Source of the DNA: Candidatus Poribacteria bacterium
GTDB taxonomy: Bacteria > Poribacteria > DTPJ01 > WJIO01
Reading direction: 5' to 3'
Assembly (NCBI GenBank): GCA_014730235.1
Contig: WJIO01000080.1
Span: 1-36,025 of the forward strand
DNA length: 36,025 bases
Shown here: positions 25,088-31,953 of the stretch, one piece after another
Position numbering within the stretch: position 1 is the stretch's first letter
Layout of the letters: each line of letters opens with the position of its first letter
Made by a program: the position numbers and the translations under genes
The notes under the pieces: model-generated
What the model was told of the DNA's origin: nothing
Database searches by the model: none
What the model saw: only the letters and a program-made list of their open reading frames with translations

Positions 25088-26083
25088 ATGGCAGAAGATA
25101 AAGTAAGATTAGGAATAGTAGGCGCAGGAGGACTTTCAAGTAGTAAGATTTATCCATCGCTAAAATACATACCATCTGCTAAACTGGTGGCTGTTTGTGA
25201 TCTTGATGAGGTCAAAGCCCATCGAAATGCTGAGAAATTTGGCGCGGAGCATGTATTCACTGATCTGGATAAGATGCTTGATACAGAGGATATGCTGGAT
25301 GCTGTTATAGTGTGTATAGGTCCTAGCCAACATGCGGAACTGGCCCCAAAGGTGCTTAAAGCCGGCTTTCCTGTATATACGGAAAAACCTCCGGCTGTTG
25401 ATGCAAATGATGCTCTTGAAGTTGCTAAGGTGGCGCAAGAAACCGGTCTACTCTGTATGACTGCTTTTAAGAAAAGGTATACACCCCTCTATGTAAAAAT
25501 GAAACAGCAGATGAATACAGAGCGTTTTGGCACACCGACAATGCTGGCTATGCAGAGATCGTGCAGTCTTTATGCTAACACTACACCGAGAAATACATTT
25601 ATACTGGATTTTTGCATACACCTGCTTGATCTGGCCCCCTGGCTTATGGGAAATGTGGTAGCTGTGAGAGCTTTGTCGCCTGAAGCCAATACATGGTCTA
25701 TACAGATGGAGTTTGACTCTGGCGCTATAGGCTCTCTGGCTTTTTCAGCACATGGAAGTTTTACATATCCAGATGAACAGGTTACAGTTTACGGCGGAAA
25801 AGACGCTGTATTATTTGCCCGGGATGGTCATTCCCTGACCTTTGCCCATGATGGAGTATATCACATTTTACATCAACTAAATTTCACAACAGCAGGACAG
25901 AACGGTCTGATGGAATCGGGATTTTTACCGGAATTACAGGCTTTCATTAAGGCAGTGGTCACAGGTGACAGAAGCCCTGTTCAGAGCGATATTGCCAGCA
26001 GTTACAGGTCAATGGCTGTTCATGATGCGCTGGTGGAATCGGCAAAGAGTAATAGTCGAGTTGAGCTTGTTTATGAGATTTAG
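25088..26083 (+). CDS. Gfo/Idh/MocA-family oxidoreductase
   Basis: The 331-residue NAD(P)-dependent sugar dehydrogenase has a Rossmann motif LGIVGAGGLSSSK (8-20), the nicotinamide-side EKP (99-101, YTEKPPAVD) and catalytic-type Asp174 and His178 (DFCIHLLDLAPW). The ATG at 25088 is preferred over an in-frame TTG at 25079 because AAAGG lies 9 bases upstream; the alternative would overlap the FAH stop. It probably oxidises a sugar or cyclitol for the neighbouring FAH-family enzyme. The substrate is unknown. Confidence 0.9.
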   Translation: MAEDKVRLGIVGAGGLSSSKIYPSLKYIPSAKLVAVCDLDEVKAHRNAEKFGAEHVFTDLDKMLDTEDMLDAVIVCIGPSQHAELAPKVLKAGFPVYTEKPPAVDANDALEVAKVAQETGLLCMTAFKKRYTPLYVKMKQQMNTERFGTPTMLAMQRSCSLYANTTPRNTFILDFCIHLLDLAPWLMGNVVAVRALSPEANTWSIQMEFDSGAIGSLAFSAHGSFTYPDEQVTVYGGKDAVLFARDGHSLTFAHDGVYHILHQLNFTTAGQNGLMESGFLPELQAFIKAVVTGDRSPVQSDIASSYRSMAVHDALVESAKSNSRVELVYEI

Positions 26084-26110
26084 TTTTTAGTAATTTTCAA
26101 TAGGGATTTT

Positions 26111-26177
26111 GAAGTTTTAAAACGCACTAAAAATACCCCTCGCCCCCTTATTAAGGGGAAAATGGGCTTTGCCCATA
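26111..26177. repeat. Family B hairpin repeat in the leader of the second URO-D-like gene
   Basis: CCCCCTTATTAAGGGG is followed by ATGGGC-TTT-GCCCAT (26162-26176), a perfect 6-bp stem. The preceding TTTTCAATAGGGATTTTGAA (from 26093) matches the block before the 9111 copy. It ends 20 bp before the start codon at 26197 and would be transcribed with the gene if a promoter lies upstream. Confidence 0.6.
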
Positions 26178-26196
26178 TAAAATATGGAGATAAATA

Positions 26197-27267
26197 ATGG
26201 CACAGATGACAAGTCACGAGAGATTTAAACGCATGTTTGAGCATAAAGAAGCCGACCGCGTGCCTATAACCGACGGACCTTGGGGAACTACCCTTCAACG
26301 TTGGCGACGGGAAGGTATGCCGGAGAATGTGGGCTTTGTGGAATATTTTGACCTGGATCATATTGCGGGTATCGGTGTAAATAACTCTCCCCGCTACGAA
26401 ACCAAAACCATTGAGGAGACGGATGAATACAGGATGTATACGACTCAATGGGGTGCTGTAAAGCGAAGCTGGAAACATGCTACTTCTACACCGGAGCATG
26501 TCAGCTACAAAATTGTAGATCGGGATAGCTGGGAGGAGGCCAAAAAGCGTATTCAACCAACCAGGGATAGGGTAAACTGGGAGCACCTGAAGAAAAACTA
26601 CAAGACCTGGAGGGAGAGGGGATACTGGATTCAGGCTGGTCTTACTTTTGGTTATGATATTACCCATGCCAATGTTACGGGTATGGAACGCTTGCTTATG
26701 GCCATGCTGGAAGACCCCGATTGGTGCAGGGATTTGTTTTCATATCTGCTGGAAGTAAATTTGGCTCTCCTGGATATGGTATGGGATGAAGGTTATCATT
26801 TTGACTGCATCCACTGGTGTGATGATATGGGATATAAAGGCACTCAGTTCTTTTCGGTTAAAGTATACAGAGAAGTGCTTAAACCGTATCACAAAAGAGC
26901 CATTGACTGGGCCCATGAGAAAGGTATAAAAGCCCATCTTCATTCCTGCGGAAATATTAACGCCTTTGTGCCGGAACTGGTGGAAATTGGTCTTGACGCT
27001 CTGAATCCCCTGGAGGTAAAAGCTGGTATGAACCCAGTCCAGCTTAAGAAGGAATACGGTGACAAGCTGGTATTCAAGGGTGGTATCAACGCGGTATTAT
27101 GGGATAAGCCCGATGAAATTAAGGCTGAAATAGAAAAAGTTTTGCCGGTAATGAAGGAATGCGGAGGTTATATATTCTCTTCGGACCACTCTATACCTGA
27201 TAGCGTTAGTTTTCAGGATTTTACTCAGATAGTGGAACTGGCCAAGAAATTGGGTAGTTACAATTAA
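26197..27267 (+). CDS. Uroporphyrinogen-decarboxylase-like (URO-D superfamily) protein, second copy
   Basis: This 356-residue URO-D-superfamily protein is distantly related to the one at 15030. It has SHERFKRMFEHKEADRVPIT at the N-terminus, CDDMGYKG in mid-protein, HLHSCGNINAFVPEL (His249, Cys251) and FKGGINA. Here the His-x-Cys of corrinoid methyltransferases is kept, whereas the other copy has His-x-His. The second half of a typical zinc site (a late Cys) is not seen; SSDHSIPDS occupies that region. Decarboxylase or methyltransferase activity cannot be settled. It follows the FAH and Gfo/Idh genes, suggesting a linked catabolic role. Confidence 0.87.
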   Translation: MAQMTSHERFKRMFEHKEADRVPITDGPWGTTLQRWRREGMPENVGFVEYFDLDHIAGIGVNNSPRYETKTIEETDEYRMYTTQWGAVKRSWKHATSTPEHVSYKIVDRDSWEEAKKRIQPTRDRVNWEHLKKNYKTWRERGYWIQAGLTFGYDITHANVTGMERLLMAMLEDPDWCRDLFSYLLEVNLALLDMVWDEGYHFDCIHWCDDMGYKGTQFFSVKVYREVLKPYHKRAIDWAHEKGIKAHLHSCGNINAFVPELVEIGLDALNPLEVKAGMNPVQLKKEYGDKLVFKGGINAVLWDKPDEIKAEIEKVLPVMKECGGYIFSSDHSIPDSVSFQDFTQIVELAKKLGSYN

Positions 27268-27274
27268 ATGTTTT

Positions 27275-27310
27275 ACATTCGCCTTATGTTAAATAACATA
27301 AGGCGAATGT
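27275..27310. terminator. Perfect 16-bp hairpin after the URO-D-like gene
   Basis: ACATTCGCCTTATGTT (27275-27290) and its exact complement AACATAAGGCGAATGT (27295-27310) flank a 4-base loop AAAT. It begins 7 bp after the stop codon. A T-run lies on the 5' side only, so termination on the plus strand would not follow the classical pattern. Confidence 0.5.
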
Positions 27311-27341
27311 GAATACATACAAAACAGTGGAGGTGGATATT

Positions 27342-27473
27342 ATGTTCCCGGCAAGATTTACAGAAAGAGTGCGTATGGTAATTAATTACGCAAATGATGA
27401 AGCCATCAAAATTAAACATAACCGACTAGATACTGAGCATCTGCTCCTGGGTTTGATTCGGGAAGGTGAATAA
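27342..27473 (+). CDS. 43-residue ClpC N-domain-like microprotein or truncated clpC
   Basis: A short open frame starts at ATG 27342 with a strong TGGAGGTGG site. It encodes MFPARFTERVRMVINYANDE and ends TEHLLLGLIREGE before TAA at 27471. This closely follows the first repeat of the Clp N-terminal domain of ClpC/ClpA (consensus MFxRFTERARxV...GTEHILLGLIREGEG). The second N-domain repeat and the AAA modules are absent, and no continuation is visible in any frame downstream. It is either a relic of a truncated clpC or a small protein that could mimic the ClpC adaptor-binding surface. It is 31 bp upstream of the DUF5916 gene start. Confidence 0.65.
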   Translation: MFPARFTERVRMVINYANDEAIKIKHNRLDTEHLLLGLIREGE

Positions 27474-27504
27474 AAGATAAGTGACTTTAGTAAAGGAGTT
27501 GATT

Positions 27505-29949
27505 TTGGTCTGTAAGCATAATATTTTTGTTTTTTGTATATTGACCATTATATTGATGTCAAATAATATTTCAGCTCATAATCCAGATTCTTATTCCAGT
27601 GTGAAAAAAGCAACAGCGGCAAGGGTTAATGCTACACCACCGGTTATTGATGGTGTTCTGGATGATGCAACATGGGAAGAAGCTCAGGTGTTTGATGATT
27701 TCCTTCAACGGGATCCCGTTGAAGGAAATCCGCCTACTGAGAGGACAACTTTCCAGATATTATATGACGATAATGCCATTTACTTCGGTATAAATTGTTT
27801 TGACAGTGAACCAGATAAAATGGTATGCCGACTTACCAGGCGCGATGGATGGGTTGAGGACGATTCAATTTCCATTAACCTGGATCCTCATCACGATCAC
27901 CAGACGGGATACTGGTTTACTATCCATTCTTCCGGATCAATATCCGATGGAACTCTGGGTGGACATGAATGGGGAGAGACCTGGGATGGAGTCTGGGAAG
28001 CTGAAACCCGGCTCCACGACAAAGGATGGACTGCGGAAATTAAAATACCTTATCATGTCCTGCGCTTTAGCCCAAAAGAGGAATATGTCTGGGGAATGTG
28101 TATCGAGCGGAGAATTTGTCGTAAAAACGAGAGGGATCAATGGCCTTTAATACCCAAAGGTGAAAGGGGCTGGGAATCCCATTTCGGTCATCTCGAAGGT
28201 ATTAAAGGTATTCACCCTCCTTCACATTTAGAATTTATCCCCTATGCCATGGGTAAGACAATAAGGGCTGATGAAAATGATTACAGCGGCTCTCTGGGTA
28301 CTGATGTTCGATATGGAATTACTTCGGGAATATCTCTGAATGCTACTATTAACCCGGATTTTGGGCAGGTGGAGGCTGACCCGGCAGAGCTTAACCTTTC
28401 TGCCTTTGAAAGCTTTTTTGAGGAACGACGCCCGTTTTTTGTTGAAGGCGCTTCTATATTCAGCAACGGCGATTATGATTTCTTTTATTCCCGCAGAATT
28501 GGCAAGCGTCCTGATAAGTTTGAAATACCAGAAGGTTCAGAGGAGATAGAACGGCCTGAATCAACTACTATACTGGGGGCAGCAAAGATCACCGGAAAAA
28601 CCAACAGCAAGACCAGCTTTGGTGTAATGGAAGCTGTTACATCGGAGGAGTATGTAACTATAAAACAGGAAATAGATGGCGAAACTGTTGAAAGTGAATA
28701 CCTGGTGGAACCTATGACCAATTACCTTGTAGGGCGGGTAACTCAGGATATTCCGGGCGGCGAATCAAAGGTAGGTCTATTGGCTACGGCTGTTCACCGG
28801 AAAGACGCTGAGTCGGGCTATTTGGGCTCTGGTGATTGGGACTTGAGATTCAAAGATAACAGCTACCAATTTAGCGGAGTTCTGGCCACAAATCGTTCTG
28901 GTGAAGAAAACGATCGCAAGACAGGATATCTAAGTCATTTTGAATTTGATAAACGATCAGGATGGCTGAACGGTGAAATGGGCTTTGCGGTAATCTCACC
29001 GAAATTTGAGGCCGATGATATAGGCTTTATCCGACGAAGCGATATTATACGATGTTGGGGGAATATAAGAACAAGAAAAGAAGAACCCTTTGGGCCTTTT
29101 AGACGTGGATTTATGGGTACTTTTGGATTTTTAAACTGGAATTACAACGGGGATAGAATAGCAAATGGAATGGAAGTCTGGAGTCATGCACAATTTAAGA
29201 ACTACTGGGGAATTGATGCATGGATGGGCAGGGATTTTGCCTCTATGGATGACGGCGAGGTAATCCGGGGAGGTACACTGATAAAACGTCCGGCCAACTA
29301 TTCCTTTGGGTTCTGGTTAGGTACTGATGAAAAAAAGGTAATAAGTTTTGATGTAAATCCATCTTTCTGGCGTATGGACAACGGTCTTGGATATCGCAAC
29401 AGAATACGCGTTGGTATGGAAATTAAACTCACATCCAATATTCAAATTCGTTTAAGACCTTCCTACACTCACAGGGTTTCAAATGCCCAGTGGGTTGAGG
29501 CTATAGAAAAAGTAGTTGATGGTGAGACTGTAACTCACTATGTGTATGGTGAATTGGACAGCAAAACCCTTGATTTTACCACCAGAGCCAGCATCAGCTT
29601 TACCCCCAAATTAAGCCTTGACCTTTACCTGCAGCCCTTTGTTGCTATCGGCGATTACGAAAACTTCAAGGAATTATCGAAGCCAGAAAGCTATGAGTTT
29701 ATTCCTTATGAATTGAATGAAAACAGGGATTTCCACAGCCGCTCCCTGAGAAGCAATGTTGTTTTAAGATGGGAATTCAAACCTGGAAGTACGCTATTTG
29801 TGGTCTGGTCGCAATCCCGGAGCGAATCGTCGGAAAATGTAACTGAAGAGGATCTGGAACTGCGACCTTTTGATAGACTAATAAGCACTTTTACCGATGA
29901 GGGTTCAAATATATTCCTGGTGAAGGTAAATTACTGGCTTGGTATATGA
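27505..29949 (+). CDS. DUF5916 protein with N-terminal carbohydrate-binding (CBM9-like) domain
   Basis: This large exported protein has about 814 residues. After a signal peptide (FVFCILTIILMSNNISA) comes a CBM9-like beta-sandwich (about 35-235; PPVIDGVLDDATWEEA, YDDNAIYFGINCFDSEP, WTAEIKIPYHVLRF). The DUF5916 region then fills the rest, with the hallmark INPDFGQVEADPAELNLSAF, FFEERRPFFVEGASIF and FYSRRIGK. The C-terminal two thirds look like alternating beta-strands ending in VKVNYWLGI, consistent with an outer-membrane barrel. The TTG at 27505 is preferred because AAGGAG lies 6 bases upstream; a GTG at 27481 is in frame. Its function is unknown; carbohydrate contact is likely. Confidence 0.88.
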   Translation: MVCKHNIFVFCILTIILMSNNISAHNPDSYSSVKKATAARVNATPPVIDGVLDDATWEEAQVFDDFLQRDPVEGNPPTERTTFQILYDDNAIYFGINCFDSEPDKMVCRLTRRDGWVEDDSISINLDPHHDHQTGYWFTIHSSGSISDGTLGGHEWGETWDGVWEAETRLHDKGWTAEIKIPYHVLRFSPKEEYVWGMCIERRICRKNERDQWPLIPKGERGWESHFGHLEGIKGIHPPSHLEFIPYAMGKTIRADENDYSGSLGTDVRYGITSGISLNATINPDFGQVEADPAELNLSAFESFFEERRPFFVEGASIFSNGDYDFFYSRRIGKRPDKFEIPEGSEEIERPESTTILGAAKITGKTNSKTSFGVMEAVTSEEYVTIKQEIDGETVESEYLVEPMTNYLVGRVTQDIPGGESKVGLLATAVHRKDAESGYLGSGDWDLRFKDNSYQFSGVLATNRSGEENDRKTGYLSHFEFDKRSGWLNGEMGFAVISPKFEADDIGFIRRSDIIRCWGNIRTRKEEPFGPFRRGFMGTFGFLNWNYNGDRIANGMEVWSHAQFKNYWGIDAWMGRDFASMDDGEVIRGGTLIKRPANYSFGFWLGTDEKKVISFDVNPSFWRMDNGLGYRNRIRVGMEIKLTSNIQIRLRPSYTHRVSNAQWVEAIEKVVDGETVTHYVYGELDSKTLDFTTRASISFTPKLSLDLYLQPFVAIGDYENFKELSKPESYEFIPYELNENRDFHSRSLRSNVVLRWEFKPGSTLFVVWSQSRSESSENVTEEDLELRPFDRLISTFTDEGSNIFLVKVNYWLGI

Positions 29950-30779
29950 CAAATAAAAACCTGCTGAAAACCTATGGAGACATAACTGGCGTAAATATTT
30001 TCCCTATTACTGCTTTGGGTATAAGATATTATGATAAGAACTACGGCAGAATATTGGGCTTAATACCAGAAGATAGCAGGATTCTTGAGGTAGGTCCTGG
30101 CGGGGCTTCCTTTACACAATATTTGCTTTTTAAAGGTTTTAAGAATATAACTGTCTGTGAGATTTCAGACTCCAGCGTTGAGGCTTTGAAAGGCTTCTTT
30201 AAATCCCATGTTCGGGTGGTGCATTGGGATGCTGTGGAATATGTAAAACAGGCTAAAGCAAGATTTGATTTTATATACGCAGGTCAGTTCATAGAGCATT
30301 TATCCAGAGATAGGTTTCTGGAATTTTTAAAGATATGCTGTAACGTTTTATCTCCCGGTGGACACCTGGTATTAGAGACTATAAACTGCGCAAATATAAC
30401 CTATGGTCTTTATTTGATGTATTGCGATTATACTCATATGATGGGATTTACTCCTAGAAGCTTGAGTCAATTTGTTATGGCTGTGGGTGATTTTTCTGAT
30501 ATTTCCCTTTTAAATATTTATCCCCTGAGATTAAAAGATGCTATACAATCTATAAAATACAGAAGGAGAATTTCATCAGAACTTTCAACAAAAATAAATA
30601 CCCAATCGCCTTCACAAATTTCAACCGGCCGGTTTTTTAAGCTGCTGAAAATCCCTGGTAAAAGTATAAAGATAAGGATTTCAACTCTATTATCAAGGGT
30701 TATGCTTGGTAATCATGAATTCGATGGCATTAAGATATTCACTCCTTTTTTCGCATTAGTGGCTAGGAAATCTCTTTAA
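29946..30779 (+). CDS. Class I SAM-dependent methyltransferase
   Basis: The 277-residue Rossmann-type methyltransferase has motif I ILEVGPGGASFTQYL, motif II VCEISDSSVEAL with the acidic ribose-binding Glu, FDFIYAGQFIEHL around the active site, and LSPGGHLVLETIN. This pattern resembles UbiE/Coq5-like and polysaccharide-linked methyltransferases. The start ATG overlaps the DUF5916 stop (ATGA), so the two are translationally coupled. The substrate is unknown. The stop codon overlaps the stop of the convergent sigma-region-2 gene. Confidence 0.88.
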   Translation: MTNKNLLKTYGDITGVNIFPITALGIRYYDKNYGRILGLIPEDSRILEVGPGGASFTQYLLFKGFKNITVCEISDSSVEALKGFFKSHVRVVHWDAVEYVKQAKARFDFIYAGQFIEHLSRDRFLEFLKICCNVLSPGGHLVLETINCANITYGLYLMYCDYTHMMGFTPRSLSQFVMAVGDFSDISLLNIYPLRLKDAIQSIKYRRRISSELSTKINTQSPSQISTGRFFKLLKIPGKSIKIRISTLLSRVMLGNHEFDGIKIFTPFFALVARKSL

Positions 30780-31159
30780 TCATCATTGTCAATCTCACCA
30801 ATATCCAGTGGAGAGTGATTTTTTGGTTCATATATATTACCTTCGGTATCGAGTTGGAATCCTGAGCTTTCCATAGACTCGTAGGAAATGTGTTTTACAA
30901 GATTACAGTATGAATAATTTACCGCTTTTGATTTCAGATAGTCTATAGCTTTATTCTTTGCAGCCCGGTAGTAATATGCGTCTTCCCTTCCTGGTTCCAT
31001 GTTCAATAATGCTATGTGCATTTCATTCCTTAATTCTTCTGCAGTAAATGGATCTCCAAAGCTAAGTTTTCGGGCTATGGCCTGTATACCTTTGTCGAAG
31101 TCCATTGTATTCATTATTTTTTTAATTAATGATTCTTGGCGCGGTGATCCTTTCTTCAT
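30776..31159 (-). CDS. Small sigma-70 region 2-like protein
   Basis: This 127-residue protein has a central part (about 38-85) that matches sigma-70 region 2: FTAEELRNEMHIALLNMEPG followed by DAYYYRAAKNKAIDYLKSK, the usual (L)xxE-x(F/I)-ALL...A(Y)xYRxAxNxAIDxLR pattern that binds core polymerase and the -10 element. There is no region 4 in this protein; the acidic C-terminus (GEIDNDD) is unrelated. The region 4 half appears to be encoded separately at 31409-31654, upstream on the same strand. The start ATG follows AAAGGA. Confidence 0.7.
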   Translation of the reverse strand: MKKGSPRQESLIKKIMNTMDFDKGIQAIARKLSFGDPFTAEELRNEMHIALLNMEPGREDAYYYRAAKNKAIDYLKSKAVNYSYCNLVKHISYESMESSGFQLDTEGNIYEPKNHSPLDIGEIDNDD

Positions 31160-31183
31160 TACGTTTTCCTTTCTTTTCTGATG

Positions 31184-31236
31184 AGATTATTCCCCGGCTC
31201 AGAATGGTAATACCATTCTGAGCCGGGGAATAATCT
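31184..31236. repeat. Perfect 53-bp palindrome
   Basis: Two exact 26-bp arms (31184-31209 and 31211-31236) flank one base at 31210. The outer part reads AGATTATTCCCCGGCTCAG. It lies 25 bp upstream of the region-2-like start codon and 7 bp from the target duplication of the neighbouring MITE. No T-run follows on either strand, so it is not a standard terminator. Confidence 0.85.
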
Positions 31237-31250
31237 AAAATTCTTAAGAC

Positions 31251-31386
31251 CTATACTTTCACACTTTTTAAAATACATAGTATTTATGCAATTGTAGGGA
31301 CACGACGTGCCGTGTTCCTACAAGCCGAAAACCCTTATGAAATCTGTATTTACCGTTTTGATATATAAAAAGGTGTGAAAGTATAG
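31251..31386. mobile_element. 136-bp MITE-like element with 7-bp target duplication
   Basis: Terminal inverted repeats are CTATACTTTCACACTTTTTA (31251-31270) and its complement with one extra base (31366-31386). Immediately outside, TTAAGAC occurs on both sides (31244-31250 and 31387-31393), a perfect 7-bp direct repeat. Inside is a hairpin based on TTGTAGGGACACG / CGTGTTCCTACAA (31292-31323). It is non-coding and inserted between the two sigma-like genes. Confidence 0.75.
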
Positions 31387-31408
31387 TTAAGACATCTGTT
31401 AAATTTGC

Positions 31409-31654
31409 TTAATTTTGATCAAGCCTGTTTCTTAGGATTTTTATAATAGAGTTAATTCTTTTGGATATCATAGACCTGGAAACATCGCAGACTGCTGCTA
31501 TTTCCCTTTGTTTATGACCCATGAGATGTAGGACTAGAATTTTTTTGTCCCTTGGTTTTAGTCCGTCTACGGCCATTTTGAGGTCTAAGTCCTGAAATCG
31601 ATAGGAGTTGATATCGTAATTGGATATTGGTTCAACAAAAGATTGTTCCTGCAT
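31409..31654 (-). CDS. Small sigma-70 region 4-like HTH protein
   Basis: The 81-residue protein is almost entirely a sigma region 4 helix-turn-helix: DLDLKMAVDGLKPRDKKILV, then HLMGHKQREIAAVCDVSRSM and ISKRINSIIKILRNRL. Region 4 contacts the -35 element. There is no region 2. It is transcribed first, and the region-2-like gene follows 249 bp later on the same strand. This order and split recall the Bacillus subtilis SigO/RsoA two-part sigma factor. AAGGAG precedes the ATG. It could alternatively be a stand-alone LuxR/sigma-4-type regulator. Confidence 0.75.
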   Translation of the reverse strand: MQEQSFVEPISNYDINSYRFQDLDLKMAVDGLKPRDKKILVLHLMGHKQREIAAVCDVSRSMISKRINSIIKILRNRLDQN

Positions 31655-31688
31655 TATTTTCTCCTTTTTTTAAATATTCATTACTTTG

Positions 31689-31713
31689 TTCATGAATTAA
31701 TTGTATCATGAAT
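31689..31713. promoter_or_regulatory. Candidate operator: two TCATGAA boxes over the -10
   Basis: TTCATGAA (31689-31696, a perfect palindrome) and ATCATGAAT (31705-31713) flank and overlap the -10 box of the region-4-like gene. Such repeated palindromes at a promoter often bind a repressor or autoregulator. Confidence 0.35.
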
Positions 31714-31727
31714 AAATACTTTGTCAA
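31700..31727 (-). promoter_or_regulatory. Sigma-70 promoter for the split sigma genes
   Basis: On the minus strand, TTGACA (31727-31722) and TACAAT (31705-31700) are separated by 16 bases. This gives a start near 31693, about 40 nt before the start codon. Confidence 0.6.
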
Positions 31728-31794
31728 GGCCTTTTATTAATTGTTTTTGTAATATTTGGGGTTTTATTAATTTTTTTATTCATAAAAGTACTGC

Positions 31795-31822
31795 TTGACA
31801 CAGGATGAGTTGTGCGTATAAT
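31795..31822 (+). promoter_or_regulatory. Strong sigma-70 promoter for the nitrilase gene
   Basis: TTGACA (31795-31800) and TATAAT (31817-31822) are both perfect and 16 bases apart. The start would be near 31829, leaving a leader of about 125 nt that contains a family B hairpin. It diverges from the promoter at 31700-31727. Confidence 0.72.
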
Positions 31823-31836
31823 CAGAAATGATTATC

Positions 31837-31905
31837 AATTTTCAGCCGGATTAAAAATCCCCTTCGGCCCTTTACAAGGGGGGAAATAATGGGCTTTGCT
31901 CATTA
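31837..31905. repeat. Family B hairpin repeat in the nitrilase leader
   Basis: AAAAATCCCCTTCGGCCC with a complementary AAGGGGGG is followed by ATGGGC-TTT-GCTCAT. It lies wholly between the predicted transcription start and the ribosome-binding site AAAGGAG (31941-31947). Confidence 0.55.
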
Positions 31906-31953
31906 GGAGAAAGTTGAAAAGATTTATTGAAAACCACTTGAAAGGAGTAAAAC

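Noticed and set aside
27275-27310. Perfect hairpin considered as a classical intrinsic terminator
   Set aside because: No run of T follows the 3' arm on the plus strand; I keep it only as a terminator-like hairpin.
31251-31386. Element considered as a degraded insertion sequence with transposase
   Set aside because: It is only 136 bp, has no coding frame, and has intact ends, which fits a MITE rather than an IS remnant.
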